From assembly GCF_000002995.4 (NCBI RefSeq), contig NW_025062479.1, positions 11,823,721-11,887,720 on the forward strand: 64,000 bases of DNA, written 5' to 3'. Origin of the DNA: Brugia malayi. Its lineage: Eukaryota; Nematoda; Chromadorea; Rhabditida; Onchocercidae. The notes beneath the pieces were generated by a model. The model had not been told where the DNA came from and ran no database searches. It saw only the letters and a program-made list of their open reading frames with translations. Within the stretch, counting starts at the first letter, position 1; each line of letters begins with the position of its first letter. Positions 51,386-64,000 of this stretch are shown here, piece after piece. The position numbers were made by a program, and so were the translations under genes.

Positions 51386-51654
51386 TGCGTTGGCAGTTTT
51401 GAATTTACGTTTGGAATCAATTGAAAATCAATCGACACTTCCTTATTTAATTGCGATATTCTACTGAAGGAAAGATATGATCTAGCTAATTAAAATTTTT
51501 CAGTTTTTCTCTTATTTATTTTTGTAGAAAACATGTTTCTCTTCAAAATTTGTTTTGTATTATCTCATGGATACCTCAGCGAACCGTTGACACTATTTTG
51601 TATTTGCATTATTAGAAATCCATATTTTGCTACAGTTATTACGACCATGAAAGT

Positions 51655-51660
51655 AATAAA
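51655..51660 (+). terminator. Polyadenylation signal of the ligand gene
   Basis: AATAAA 270 bases after the stop codon at 51385, followed by T-rich and GT-rich sequence. Confidence 0.55.
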
Positions 51661-54600
51661 AAGTTAATGTCTGATGTGTTGTGTTAAAAATGAACGAATT
51701 GTTACGGAGTGATGGAACTAATATGCATGCTAGGCTTGTTTCAGATATTGTGGAAAGATTTGAATGAGGAAACTGCTTTCGATGTGTGGAAATTTCATTA
51801 TTTTATAAGATTAAATCGAGTTTTGAAAAATTTTGAACATTACATTTAGTCTTTCCACAAATACTTTGCTGACAACGCTGCATCAGAATTTACTGTCATA
51901 CTTTTTTTTCTTATTAATATATGAAACTGAATATGAATTACAACTCATTTCACTTATGTCAACAGAATTTGACAATAAGGAAAAATGTCTTAAAGCAGAT
52001 CATTTACTATATGCGCGGGTAAAGCTAACAGTCGGAATTGCATTTTGTCTGTCATACATTACTGGTATCGATATTAGCTAAAGCACTTCAGTGAGTAGAA
52101 TTTGCTTTATTATTCCTTTGACAGAAAGTTATTCGTTTTCTGGTTTCATTTCTCCGTACTGTCGAAAAAAATAGTGGCTACCTTTCTTTCTATCTGATCA
52201 AATGCGAATTAGTTTCAAAAGTTTAAAATATTCCAATCACTTAAATTATTCAGATATTTGCATTGCTATTAATAGAAAGGTTTAAAAGATTAAAAAGTCT
52301 TATTCTGTGCATTATTTCATTTTACAAGTTTGTTTCCACCCCGAATTTTCATGGTAAACCAACCGAAAACAGCAAGAAATCTTCAAAATTACACCGATTA
52401 CTTGATAGATGTATTAAATTAACTGCACATTTACTCATTAGTTTAAAAATCTTTGATGAATAAATGCAGTATACTATTGAAGTGAATATATCCTATTCTA
52501 TTTCTGAATCACTATTTTTCGCTATTTGGTGATAATACAATTGTTAAAACGATTCCCATTTTTCCATCAGTTTCAAAAAGATTTGTCAATTTGAGCTTAT
52601 TTTCAATTCAACCAAACCATTTAGAAAATGATTGTAATGAAATTTTTAAATATATAATTTACCTGTATCGTCAATGTTGGCCTCATTAACTACTTATCAA
52701 TCAGGTATATATGGGTATATTGTTGTCGCTGTTCCATTGTATTCATCATATTTTCAACATTTCCATTTGCTTCTACATCGTATCAATGCTTTGATTCGTT
52801 TTCGTTTTGTTAAGAAAAAGGAATAAATTTCCTAATCAAAATAAATGCTTCCTTATTCTTTCATGTATCACTCCAATTAACTAATTATATTGTATATAAG
52901 TATTTGCTTTCAACTATCAAACAATTTGTTAGAATACAATTGACAAGACTTACTGAAATCTATGAATTGTGCGGAAGTTATAAATGATGAAATCAGTATA
53001 AGTAGAAAAAACTGATATCCAAAAAAGAGAGTTTATTTTCTGTAATTATCAGAAACTCGAAAAAAAAGCTGTGCACTGAAAAATCAATTAAAAAAAAGGA
53101 GCAAGTAGTCAGAATAACATATTATTCAAAAATAACTCAAGCAAATCTCCGAAATTTTATGGTCAGTAATATTTTCATTCGAATTAGTTGGTTTGAGTGT
53201 TTTAAAAGAATTTTTTAAGTTTTTTTTTGAATTGCTTCTAATTTGAAATAATCAGAATACAAGGAACAAGAAACAGGTGTAAATATTGTCTTGAGAAAAT
53301 AACTTTAAAAAATAAGTTCTTTAAAGATTTGTATTACCGCCTGAGAAGATGCTTAATTAGCCAGTATGCTTGTTTACTTTTCCTTATGTACAACAAACTT
53401 CTTTTGGAAAAAACAGTTTTATGAAGTGTTTTAAATGAAAAGTATAAATTTTTTATTGGGAAAGACTACACATCACGTAAATTTTAATGTATATGTTACA
53501 AGTTTCTACGAATTTCTTTGGTTTTCAAATGCTTTAATTGTAAAAATAGCATCTGAATTTTAAAAATTATTTTCGGGATGCAGAGGAGGCTCAATATAAA
53601 CCGATATTACAATGAAATATCCGTTAGTGTTCATGAATTGATGAATGGGTGAAGAATGAGATTAAACTACATGATAAGGAGAATTCTTCATTAATAACAT
53701 TATTTTTTTAAGAGGAAAAAGATCGGAACTATGATTAAATGTTTTATCAATAAACAAGGTATAGAATATTAAAGAAATTTATGTTTGTAATTTCATTTTT
53801 CATCTGTAAAAACTTCTTTAGTACAACCCACCACTGTCAATAAATAATATTTATGAAAAATGCTTTAGGTTTTGAAATAGAAATACAGCAAATTCCTGAT
53901 TAAGTTCAAAATTTTCGAAGTCTCGCTATGAAAATGTTGGAAAATAAAATGCAACAGTAGGAAGAACTCTGTAAATTATGTCTCCAAAGCTCATTGTTTT
54001 TTTTTTTTTTTTCATTCGTACATTAAAAGTTAAAAGTAAGCGATTTTTGATAAATGAAGACGAAACGTGCAAATAGCGACCTTTTAAAACGTTTAAATCC
54101 CCGTTTTGCGAATTTGGACAGATATTTTAAATCATATTAAGTTGATAAACAATTCATCAGAACTTTGTGTCCTGATGAATAAAATGTTCGAGGATTGTAA
54201 ACAGTGCGACTGATGACAATATATCATGACCAACCCCATGACCTCTCCTCCCCACTCCATCATTTTTATACTTAGAAAGTGCTGATCATAAAAAAGTTCG
54301 ACTTTGAATGACAGATCATTTTGAATCAAACTGCAGAGAAAAAAGGAAATGGAAGTAGTTGAAACAAAATTTAACAAATCTTCCAAAACTCACTTTAAAT
54401 AATTCAGATACAGCGTAAAAAGTCCGGAAAATCCGTTTCACAGATGAAATTTATACTTTCAACTAGTAAACAGCTGAACGCGAATTTATATTCCTGCTAT
54501 TAACAGATGTCTTAATTACATTTATTCAACCTTCTCACCAAACAAATAATTACAAAGCAACGGAATACTGCAACCTTCCATTAGCTTCCATTGTAGAGTT

Positions 54601-55664
54601 ATATATAACACGGATGAAATAAAGGGAAACTTTTATTTCTCTAACTACCCGTAACAAGTAGAATTTAACAATTCAAAAGAAAAGGCAAGAAAACGGTAGA
54701 GCGGAAAACATTATGTTGAAGTAATAATGTTTGACAATTATCGAATTGCAGGTTGATAATAGCTAATTTTCCTAGAAAAATACGACATGTTTCGCTAGCT
54801 TTTGCTGAGCAGAATTATGAAATTACATATACTAATCCTACATTTTTTTAATGCTGTTTGGTAACAACATCTGAGACATATAAAGAAGGAAACATAACAA
54901 AGATAATATTAATAATTTAGAAATACAATATAAATACACAATAACAATTGATTATGCAATCTACATAAGGCATAAAACCTTGCTGAGCAAATTGAAAAAG
55001 TTAATATAAAATTCACTCACGAGGGCACAAAAAAAGTTCACTTGCACTGGCAATAATAAAAAAAAGATAAAATTTCCGAAGATATCTGAATCTACTCACT
55101 TTTAAAACATGAAATATTTGAAAGCTATATATAAGTGACTCAGGTATTCTGGAAAAAAGTTGACATTCAAGTAATAACAGTGTGAGATGATCAAATAGGA
55201 GTGCATGGTTCGTAGCTGATTTTGATATGATAAATGTTATGCTGTTATTACTTGAATGTTCCACATAACTTCTTCATTGTTAACGTGAATTTTCAAGAAC
55301 TTCTAAAAATTCAACTCTTGCTGACGTATCTAAAACTGGAAAAACCCATATTACTAAAAGAAGTTAATATAAAATTCATTCATATTATTATATTATTATT
55401 ATTAGTATTACAAATACTACATAACTTCCTCAACTACTCCTAACTTCGACACGTTTCTTTAAACTTACATGCGTTTCATATTTCTCGAATACACACACAG
55501 CTTATTGCATGAGATAGTTAAGTTATTCGAGGATTTTTTCGACTCCAAAAACTGGAAAAAACAAGAATTGAAATTCTAACAGCATATAACATCATAAAAT
55601 ATATAGCAATTAAAGACTGAATAACATAATTCAATTACATAACTTACATATGGTCACAGCAACA
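51661..55664. other. Region between the convergent ligand and DENND6 genes
   Basis: No gene is supported. Open stretches at 51833-52081, 52263-52463 and 54132-54386 lack motifs and splice partners. A poly(T) run occurs at about 53997-54012. An 18-base inverted repeat lies near the right end. Confidence 0.5.
55163..55259. repeat. Inverted repeat with perfect 18-base arms
   Basis: acattcaagtaataacag at 55163-55180 is exactly complementary to 55242-55259; the loop is 61 bases. It lies about 400 bases beyond the DENND6 stop codon, possibly within the 3' UTR or just after it. Confidence 0.8.
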
Positions 55665-58600
55665 TTAAATACAATCCCTCAAAGAACCATTAGACAGCAA
55701 AACTGATTTTAAATCATCATCCACACATGATAAAATAGCAGAAATTTGTGATTGCAACCGAACTCGCGAACTTTCCGATGCTTCATCCAAATTTTGGATG
55801 CGATCATTTAGTTTAAGGACAAGATCAACGACTTCAACTTGTGGACGTTTATGAAGTGTTTGCTTGTTGAAATCTGCGCTACACAGCATCTAAAATGAAA
55901 TATTTATAGACTCGTACTTGAAGCCTTATCCATTATACCACTTCCTAGATAACCTAAGCTACATTTAGGGAATATCAAACAAGAAAAAAAGCTACAACAC
56001 CATCATTTCATTTTCATTTTTTCTGCTTCTTCGCATATCATTTCCTCTCTTTCGTATCTTGAGAACAATTTTAATGTAAACACACTTCTAGATGTAAAAG
56101 TCGCAGCTGCCGTTCCAAATCAGCCTTTTTGCGAGACAACCAATCTTGAAAGTTCAGTGAAGTTGTGAATTTTTGATATAAACCTGAAATAGACATGCCA
56201 ATTTAATCAGCTTTAATTATATCACTTGATTACTTTATTCGAAATGTTATTCAATTTTTATTAGGAAATGAGTAAATTCTAAAGAGTGGAGAAGAAAGAA
56301 AAAAGAAAAAAAAAATTACCACGCCAGTCACCTCTGATACCCGATGTCTGTATAATTCTTGTCTCATCCAAGGCAGAAAAGAAGTTCTCTACCACGAACG
56401 GATAAATCTGTGGAACATTCTACAATGATTAATATAAGAAATAATTGAACACTATGCAGAGAGGAGTACAACAGCGATTGAATTATTTTTGAAATTCGCT
56501 AACCATAAACAAAAAAAAACTCATTTATGTAAAAAATAAAGGTACCTTGAAAGGTGACAGATGCTTTTTCAGAGGCATTAATGATGAAACGTAATTCTCT
56601 AAAGGCATCAAGAAATTCTGCGTCAAATCAAGTATCCGGCGTTGTAGTTCTGTCCCATCCGTGCAATCTGAATTGCTGATCTTCAAAAGATCTTTGAAAA
56701 GCGTCTTGTCTTTTTGAAGAAACATTTTGTATTGACTAAATAAGCCATACTTTGTTTCAAGGGCACGTTTATTCCAGATTTTTCTGCAAAAGTTTCCATC
56801 ATTGTAATAATAGTCGAGGGACCAAACAAAAAAACGAGTTTATGGAAACGACTAATTAAAGCATTTATTTACTTTAATTAAAACTGTCTTCTAGATTTTA
56901 GTCAAACCAAAAATGAAACATTTCCTAATAAAAAATAAAACAGTGGACATACTTCCTTTTTCCTCCAACGGGGATCTGTTGCTCCTGTGAAGGAACCAGG
57001 CGAATAATATGAGGCCAGTTTTGAAATATTTTTGTAAAGAATGGATTTGTCACTCCAAGAATCACATTTGGCCTGGAAAAAAGTGTGAAACGTCAAAAAA
57101 GTTTTAAGAAAGTGAGGGCATTAAATGACTTACAAAGTTAGAATTCTTGGTTTAATTTAACAACTACGTCTTAGTGCCTCCTATATGTTCATACCCAACA
57201 GAAGTACAGAAAATGAGTACCATGGATCAGTCCTCGACGAATATTCCCGAAATTCAGTATCATGAATTGTGAAAAAGGGTCGATAGTCACTGGAATACCT
57301 AGAATTATCATGATGGAAGTTAAAAGACAAATTTTGGACACAAATATCTGAAAAGCAAGAAAGGAAATAATACTATATTTGCATATAAATACCTTAAAGG
57401 CCATATCAAAGAAATCAGAGACTGCACGAACGCAGAACAATCCGACGGATTTTGAGCTAGCACCACAACTGGCTGAAATAATTTTCCTTTTAATTAGACA
57501 TTTCATCTCCAAATTAATACAGATTTCTTCAATTTATAATCCTCATAAATCTGACATGAAAAGAATATGTAAGGAAAATAAACTATAAGAAAAAAAAAAT
57601 TACCTCTCCAGTCAACACTAATTCCCATAATAACTGCACATGGTTAACAACAAACAATAAACTTCTGAAATAAACTTTTTCTTTTTAAATGTGATGCTGA
57701 AATCAGCAACATTTCCCACTTAAGATATTCAGAAAACTCAGTCGAATAAGTTTGTCAACTTACCCAGGAATATTCGATTTATTCATTATGGATAATAAAA
57801 CTGGACTTTTATTGGGTGACATTAACTGAAAAATTTAGAAACACATAAATCACCAATTTTCAAAATGAATAATACCGTTTTTAGTCTACGACAAAGCGAA
57901 ATCAGATCTAAAACTAGAAGTTGAACTCGACCTTCCATCTTTCTTAAAATCTACCGTACGATGACCGACTTCAACCCCAACTGAAACTTACCTTAACATT
58001 CATAAGATAACTTCTTTGGGGTGAATATACATCAATTTGGCATGGAATCCGACACTGTATCACATTCCCCATTAGTGGCAAACAAAGCACGATACCAGGG
58101 ATGGGAATCGACCACTGATCAATGTGATGACAAGCTAAAATTCGCTATCTTGCCACTACAAAAATGTTCTTGGTAATACTTAACATAAAATATATAAGAC
58201 AGTAACTCTGTCAACTTAAGTCTCAAGCTATTCTTTTGAGATCACATAACATTGCAAAAGGTATTTATTACAAATAAAAAAAAAGACGATTATCAAAATG
58301 TATTGAAGCTTTACTGCTTAATGCTATAATCATACCTGCTTCGATCGCTGGTTCTCCAGAATCGAAAAAGCCTTGCGCAATTACACCAACAACAAGTGAA
58401 AACAAATCAAAAAGAGGCAATACTGTTAGTAAAACAAGACTCTGAAAGTTATTTGTTTAAAAAATACATGTTCATTTAAAAATTAAATGGAATTCATATA
58501 TTCATTCAAAAATTAAATAAGTGACAAGACTAATTCCTAACAACCAAAAAGCTTAATAATTAGAAGAAACAAACCTTTTGAAAGTAACCACGTGGCAAAG

Positions 58601-59456
58601 AAGAATCTTTCTTTTGTCTACAAATCAAACCAAACATAAGAAATATGTGAGTGACAAGTAAGCAAAATATCAGTTCAAGATACAAACGTAAAATATGTTC
58701 AATTAAAAAAATGATTGAATATTTCAGAATTTTGACAAATAAAATTACGAAAAAAAAAAACTTATTGTTCCGAGTAATAAAGCCGCATACAACAAACCTG
58801 GAATGAACAAACCCATAAAAATATTGAGGATCGGCATCAATAGCTGCTGGCACTCGTTCCGAGTATGTACCATATGCAGATAACTTAGAACCAGATGATC
58901 GACGTATCCGGAAGTGAAAATTGGTGTCACGTGCCATGCCACAATTGGAATCCGGGAATGACAAGTAACATATACTACTTCTCTCACTAACTGTCAACTG
59001 TGCATCACCGGGATAGACTACCTAAAAAATTAAGAACGATTTATAGCACAAAAAAATCATCGAATTCGAAGTTCGAATTGCAAATTTCCACGTTTAACCT
59101 TAAGAAATTCACGAAAACTAGTCTGTAAAAATCCTAACTTTTGTCTAGGTCTCCATTAGTTCTATTCAACTATTCAACTTCAAGTTTACTAACGACATAA
59201 TGGATGTCGTAACATGGCAAAAATTTTGTAAACAAATACTTTAACTACTACCAATTCTGCTATTTCTTGACTTCCTGTTAGATAAAATTTAGGAGAAGAT
59301 ATTTTTGGAATTAACTCAATTAAACTCAACACTTACTTCAATTGACTGCCCCAGTTCAAGATCGAATGTCACTACACAGATGCAATACACCCAACGACCG
59401 AACTTCTCCCACGGTGGTGCATCAAATGTTTCCATGTCGTTTGTCTTTTCATTCAT
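55665..59456 (-). CDS. DENND6: DENN domain protein 6 (Rab guanine nucleotide exchange factor), 14 exons
   Basis: Orthologue of DENND6A/FAM116, which in mammals activates Rab14 on recycling endosomes. Minus-strand exons are 59456-59337, 59021-58798, 58617-58575, 58441-58336, 58134-57992, 57825-57764, 57664-57604, 57472-57393, 57298-57221, 57072-56953, 56783-56546, 56419-56320, 56183-56086 and 55889-55665. All phases agree, giving 565 residues, close to the roughly 600 of the human protein. Family blocks in order are [135 protein letters not shown] and [13 protein letters not shown]. The start at 59454-59456 precedes the conserved N-terminal DENN region by a short acidic leader; an in-frame second ATG lies seven codons later. 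Confidence 0.95.
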
Positions 59457-61456
59457 GTTAGCTTATAACTAATTACCAACTGATAACAGAATAATCACTT
59501 CATTCTAGGAAATTTGTTAAGTTGATACACTGCTAAGGTTGTCCTTATAGTGCATCCCTTACACATGAAGAATACAAACTTCGCAAAACATCAGCTGGCG
59601 ACTAACAAAACTGAAATTAAATTCAAAAAGTAGTGAGAGACAACAATCACACAAAATGCTTCATAAAAATAAAATGACACTAACAAGTGGAACAGAGTGA
59701 AAATTAGGTGGATGGAAGATTGATAGTCTTTGAATAGCGTTAACGGATATCAGCGATTTAAAAACATATATGATAAGAAGCGGAACAATGATGATTAAAA
59801 CGATCATACACAGACTGAGAAAATTGGAGACACTCATACTTATTAATAATAGTAAAAAGTACATGTTTCTAGAAGGAAACTATAAAGTTTCATATAATTC
59901 AGAAGGAACTACACAAAGAGAAAGCCATTCAAGCAACACTATTCAGGTCAAACAATTAAGCCGAAGAAAGGCTATTGCACGGGTTCGGATGCAAGTTGCG
60001 GCGTACTGCACGGGAGTTCCGCTGTAGTAGTATGTTACTTGTTTGCTAACTTGTTCAGTCAAAAGGACAAGACTAACAATTGGAGTACGACTTATTACAA
60101 CAGCATAATACAATACTGCATCTATTATTTGGTATTTTTTTTACATTAGTTTTACCATTACTTTTTATGCAATCAAATTACATATGTCGTATATCTGGCA
60201 ATATTTATCATTCCGATTGAACTATTAGTATATATTGATTAAAGCAAATAATCCAAGTAAATCTGGTCCACACCTTTTCTACCTCTTCTTACTGTTTTTA
60301 ATACTCTAAATAAGAGATGAATTAAAAAAAAAAAAACGAAATGTATGTCATAACTTGTTTTATTTTAGAAAACATGTAGCTCACATGTGATACCATCATA
60401 TTTAATGATATACATGCGCCGTAATTACATCATATTTGATAATACGACAAACTGATATACGACATGTTTAACTACTACCACAATATACATTGTGTCTGTT
60501 GGTAGATGATATTACGTAATATACATCACACTTTTCGAAAAACAAAGGTTAAGATAAGTTAGGAATTGGTAATCATACTAATGTAACTGCTGAGGTACAT
60601 AAATGATGAGTGGTATATAAGAGTGCCTTATATTAATTGAATGGAAGAGAAGGAGGACGAAGAAAGGGGGAACCAGTTTTAGAATATCAATTTGAAGAAG
60701 GCCAAGAAATGACACGGTTACCGTTCTTCTTTCAACAGTTGTATCAAGAAAAACAGGACGGAAAGGGAAGGAAAGAAATAGAGGATAGTATTCGGAAATG
60801 TCAACTATATTACTGGAAAATACGGAACACTTTCGTTTACTTCATTCCTCCTAATCCCCACCAACAAGCAACAGTGGTGGACTGTTTATTTGTTGCATCC
60901 CTAAACACATTCATTTTTTTCTTCTTTTTCAGTTATAATCAGTATTACGCTAAGCTTGAATCCATGGTTTCAGCATAGCTCTAGGAAAAGGAGAGAGAGA
61001 GAGGAAGTAACGTAATGTCATGTTATAGAAATAACGTCTCTTGAAAAATGAAATGTAAACAAATGACGTCTCAATATGGCTCATACTATTAGTATTGCAA
61101 CAGCTGAAGGTTTCAGTTTTAGCATTCTTTGACGAATAGTACTCGAGTAATCAGTTTAATTTACTTTAAAAAGAGGTGTCTAACTAGGATTGACAACTGT
61201 TTTGTTTCATCCCTATTTATTTTCTTCTGATTCAACATTCTATAATGAGAATGAAGAAATACTGCTGCCCTAGAATTACCGACTTTTGATTTAAACTTCC
61301 CGGCTTCCTTTGAGAACTTTTTGGCTTTTCATCATATTGATTTCATGCTGTTCTGTTATAAAAGTAGTAATGTATTCGATATTTGATGTTGTATTTCAAG
61401 TTTGATTATTTTAGATGTGGTCGCTTTTTTCAAATTGTTCTTCATATCTGTTGATT
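59457..61456. other. Divergent intergenic region
   Basis: This separates the leftward DENND6 gene from the rightward gene at 61.5 kb, so it should contain both promoters. An 85-codon frame at 59770-60027 and a 113-codon GA-rich frame at 60637-60978 are open on the plus strand, but neither has a recognised motif or splice context. A FOXO-like GTAAACAA next to TGACGTC lies at 61055-61070. Confidence 0.45.
61055..61070 (+). promoter_or_regulatory. Adjacent FOXO-like and CRE-like motifs
   Basis: GTAAACAA (matching the DAF-16/FOXO core) is separated by one base from TGACGTC (CRE half of bZIP type). It lies about 430 bases upstream of the last gene. It is a motif match only. Confidence 0.25.
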
Positions 61457-61466
61457 TTGTTTTCAG
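61457..61466 (+). promoter_or_regulatory. Probable trans-splice or leader acceptor of the last gene
   Basis: ttgttttcag ends at 61466, 34 bases before the ATG at 61501, with no coding exon seen upstream. The short leader contains an upstream ATG at 61482 that ends after four codons. Confidence 0.45.
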
Positions 61467-61500
61467 ATTCGTTATTGTCTTATGATTGCTGCTTAAATTT

Positions 61501-64000
61501 ATGCACGAATTAAGCCAGATCCCACATTTAAATGGAAATGTCAAGCAAATATGTGCTCGACTTGAACATGATCAAGCGTCCGATAGCGCTATCATCAAAG
61601 AACTTTCATCATGTAATAATATTAGTAAGTCAGGTTGTTATTACTTCAGGCTATATATATTTCACTGTGTAAATGCAAATCTACCAAGCAGCTACTAAGG
61701 TCGATACTAACTAGTCAATGAACTATTAACAATACCGAAATTTAATACAACATTCGAGTTTCAGGATTTGTCTCTAAATTCGTCTTGTCCTGTAACAGCT
61801 GACTTTGAATGATTCATTCATGATAAATTTGTGTTAAACCCATTTTGTTGAAATTAAAATCATGTCTACATTTGGCTAATGCAGTGCTTCCAATTTTTGA
61901 TTGAAAATAAAGTTCAACTTCAAATATTTTTTAGTAGAACAGAGGAAAATACTTTTCGAAGGTAGTAAAATTATTAATGAACAAAATTCACCAAGAAGGA
62001 AACAGAAGCCCGCTGTAGCACGGAAACTATGGAAAGGCGTAAGTCATTTGAATGCCCGATTTAAATTAGTATAAACTTCACAGGTGACATCGTACTTGGG
62101 TTTGAAAGCAGTAATCAGAGAAGCTAACGTTGAACTGCAGTTTTGCTTTTTTAATATCATAAGTGCTAATCGTGATAGGAATTGAGGAATAATTAGCCCT
62201 CCACTTTTCTATTATTTTTTCTCTGTGATTTATCCACTCTTAAAATTAGAAAACCAGAAAAGAAAAAGAATTGTATTTGGCGAGACCTATATTTTCTAAT
62301 TTAGCTTTATATTTCAGCCAACGCCTCTACTTCCTCCAATGAGTCCAGTGCACCGTGAAGATGGTTTTTTTCCCATTAATACTGCAAGGTAGCTTTTTTG
62401 CTGGTTTTTATGTAATAAATATTAGGATAATCCGGGATGATAGAGACTCATAGTTTTGGAGCTTCATAAATTCATATTTCGTATTTTTAAACCTGAATTT
62501 TATGTACAGAAGATCTTGTTTTCTAATTATGAAGATCACTTTTTATACCGGCTATATACTTTTCATCTTTTTGCTTCGAGTTTATTCTATAGTTTTCCAT
62601 TTTCAGGATTTTTTTTTACTATCTTTCTTTAGATTACATAACGACAATCGCATAACTCCAGCAAGTTCAAGCATCGCTTCGGATTCCGATAGTCGGTGGC
62701 ATCATGCGAAAGTGCGAAGTGCAGTTGCATTTTACGATGATTTAGTTGAAACCGGACTGATGGTGTCACCAACTGTTTTTCGTAGTCCAAGAGATTCATC
62801 ACTTGACCAACAAATGTGTTATTTGAGTTGTTAATGCTTTTATCTTATTTTTGGCTTTGTAGGCAAGTTTGCGTGTTCGAGACAAAGTTTCGATTGTTTT
62901 GAAGAAAGGGCTGATGACATTAATGAAATAAGACCTGCATTTGATTGGTTTATCCGATGATTTGCAGTTTTTATAGTGTTGTAGCATTGCAGTTCTATGA
63001 GGTCGTCGGTTATTTCGGATGGTTCTTGGATAGATTTCCAGCTTAGTAGTCCACTTTCTAGTGAAATAGAATCGTTGTGTTCGGAACAAAGTTTTGATTG
63101 TTCTGAAGAAAGAGCTGAAAATACAAATGAAAAAACTTTGATTGCGGAGAAAAATTTCGAATCAGATGTAACTTTGTAAGCTTTCTGCTTTTATAAAAAA
63201 TTTACAGTCCCACGGTTTCTGCTGAAGATCGTATTGAAAATGTTATAGCAGAGTTGCAGTTTTTTTTTATTAGTGAGTAAATTTAGGTCATTTGACTTTA
63301 ATTTGTTAACAGTTAGATTTATTCTGCACAACTGTACTTCAAAGATGTATTTTAGTATCTTAGTTTCGATGTACACAGTAATACTGTGGTTCTAGGAGTA
63401 ACTTGCTTTAGTTTTATTTGTTAATAGGGATAGAACGGAATCTAGAAAATATTAATTTTCGGATAATTATTGGATGTAGTTGTAGTAGAAGACTTGAAAA
63501 ATAGTGTTTCCAGAGAAGCTCGTTCATGATAGCCATTGTTGATTAAAATAATTTCGTTTTTATAATAATCATATAAGTTTTGTACATTCAATTTAGAAAA
63601 TGAGCCAGAAATCGGATATAGATCAATGGCAAAATACGTTATGGCTTAACTTTATTTTTCCTTTCTTTTTTGTGTTGATATCCTCTCTAAACGTTTTAAT
63701 GTTTTTCCCTCTTTCTTTCAGGACATCGAAAGATGTGATGGTGTATAGTTCGAATATTGCTGGCAATTCGAAAATACGGAAATCAAGGGTGATTTTGCAC
63801 AAACGAGTCGTTCTGCCAATTTTTTTTTTTTTATCACAAACAAATTTAAATACTGCACATGTCAGATTCGTTTGGTAATTTTTTTTTTTTTTTTTTTTAA
63901 AAGTGAAAGCATGGGTATTTTAGAATCTGGAATCGAATTGCGAACTGTTGCTTTCTTGCGATTCTGAAGCTACGTCATCAAGGCCTAGTAGTGATGCTTA
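61501..64000 (+). CDS. N-terminal part of an unrecognised serine-rich intracellular protein
   Basis: The first seven exons of a gene that leaves the window: 61501-61624, 61935-62038, 62318-62388, 62633-62815, 62993-63175, 63722-63788 and 63924 onward. All are joined in consistent phase, giving about 270 residues so far. There is no signal peptide or membrane segment. The sequence is polar and Ser/Asp/Glu-rich, with a helical start (GNVKQICARLEHDQ), a basic proline patch (ARKLWKGPTPLLPPMSP), a conserved-looking VRSAVAFYDDLVETGLM and several acidic serine clusters. This resembles the disordered N terminus of a cytoskeletal or signalling scaffold, such as a Rho exchange factor, but I cannot name the family. 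Exon 5 has a partial, decayed duplicate in the preceding intron. Confidence 0.65.
62871..62929 (+). pseudogene. Decayed duplicate of exon 5 of the last gene
   Basis: This segment matches 63074-63132 at roughly three quarters of positions and can be read as CSRQSFDCFEERADD, compared with CSEQSFDCSEERAEN in the live exon. It has an acceptor-like TTTGTAG upstream. Joining from the exon ending at 62815 (phase 2) would put the wrong frame into use and hit a stop, so it does not appear usable. Confidence 0.5.

Noticed and set aside
59770..60027. 85-codon plus-strand frame
   Set aside because: No recognised motif; lies in the region expected to hold promoters.
60637..60978. 113-codon plus-strand frame in the divergent promoter region
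   Set aside because: GA-rich and poly(T)-containing DNA produces the frame; no motif or splice link to the next gene.

Overview
This is nuclear DNA from a nematode, most likely a filarial or related spirurid worm. The DNA is strongly AT-rich. Genes are built from many short exons joined at consensus GT/AG sites. Several first exons sit directly behind a splice-acceptor-like site with no nearby upstream exon, as expected for spliced-leader trans-splicing. The identifiable genes are animal genes. I see no CRISPR array, bacterial operon or intact transposon. Exons were assembled by hand from splice sites, reading phase and remembered family motifs; no alignment was run.

Layout. 0-5.8 kb: repeats and homopolymers, with one possible leftward first exon near 2.1 kb. 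5.9-7.9 kb (+): eight-exon mitochondrial thiamine pyrophosphate carrier (SLC25A19 type). 9.2-12.5 kb (+): death-domain plus SEFIR adaptor, the probable orthologue of ACTL-1 of nematode IL-17 signalling, with undecided 5' and 3' exons. 14.3-17.3 kb (+): complete nine-exon GSK-3 kinase. 19.8-29.6 kb (-): large secreted protein with EGF-like modules followed by two MAM domains. 31.2-31.7 kb (-): three phase-consistent exons that look like the 3' end of an unrecognised gene. 32-47 kb: gene-poor, with hairpin-forming inverted repeats and a decayed coding segment at 37.7-38.2 kb. 47.2-51.4 kb (+): complete nine-exon TGF-beta superfamily ligand, closest to BMP3/GDF10. 55.7-59.5 kb (-): complete fourteen-exon DENND6 Rab exchange factor. 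61.5-64 kb (+): the first seven exons of an unrecognised serine-rich protein that runs off the right edge, with a decayed duplicate exon.

The genes do not form one pathway. Several belong to cell communication: an IL-17 adaptor, GSK-3, a BMP-type ligand and a secreted EGF/MAM protein. The carrier, the adaptor and GSK-3 lie head to tail on the plus strand with gaps of about 1-2 kb, so co-transcription is possible but unproven. The items most worth checking are the ACTL-1 gene ends, the hidden three-exon chain at 31 kb, the decayed reading frame at 38 kb broken only by TGA codons, and the phase gap inside the EGF/MAM gene.
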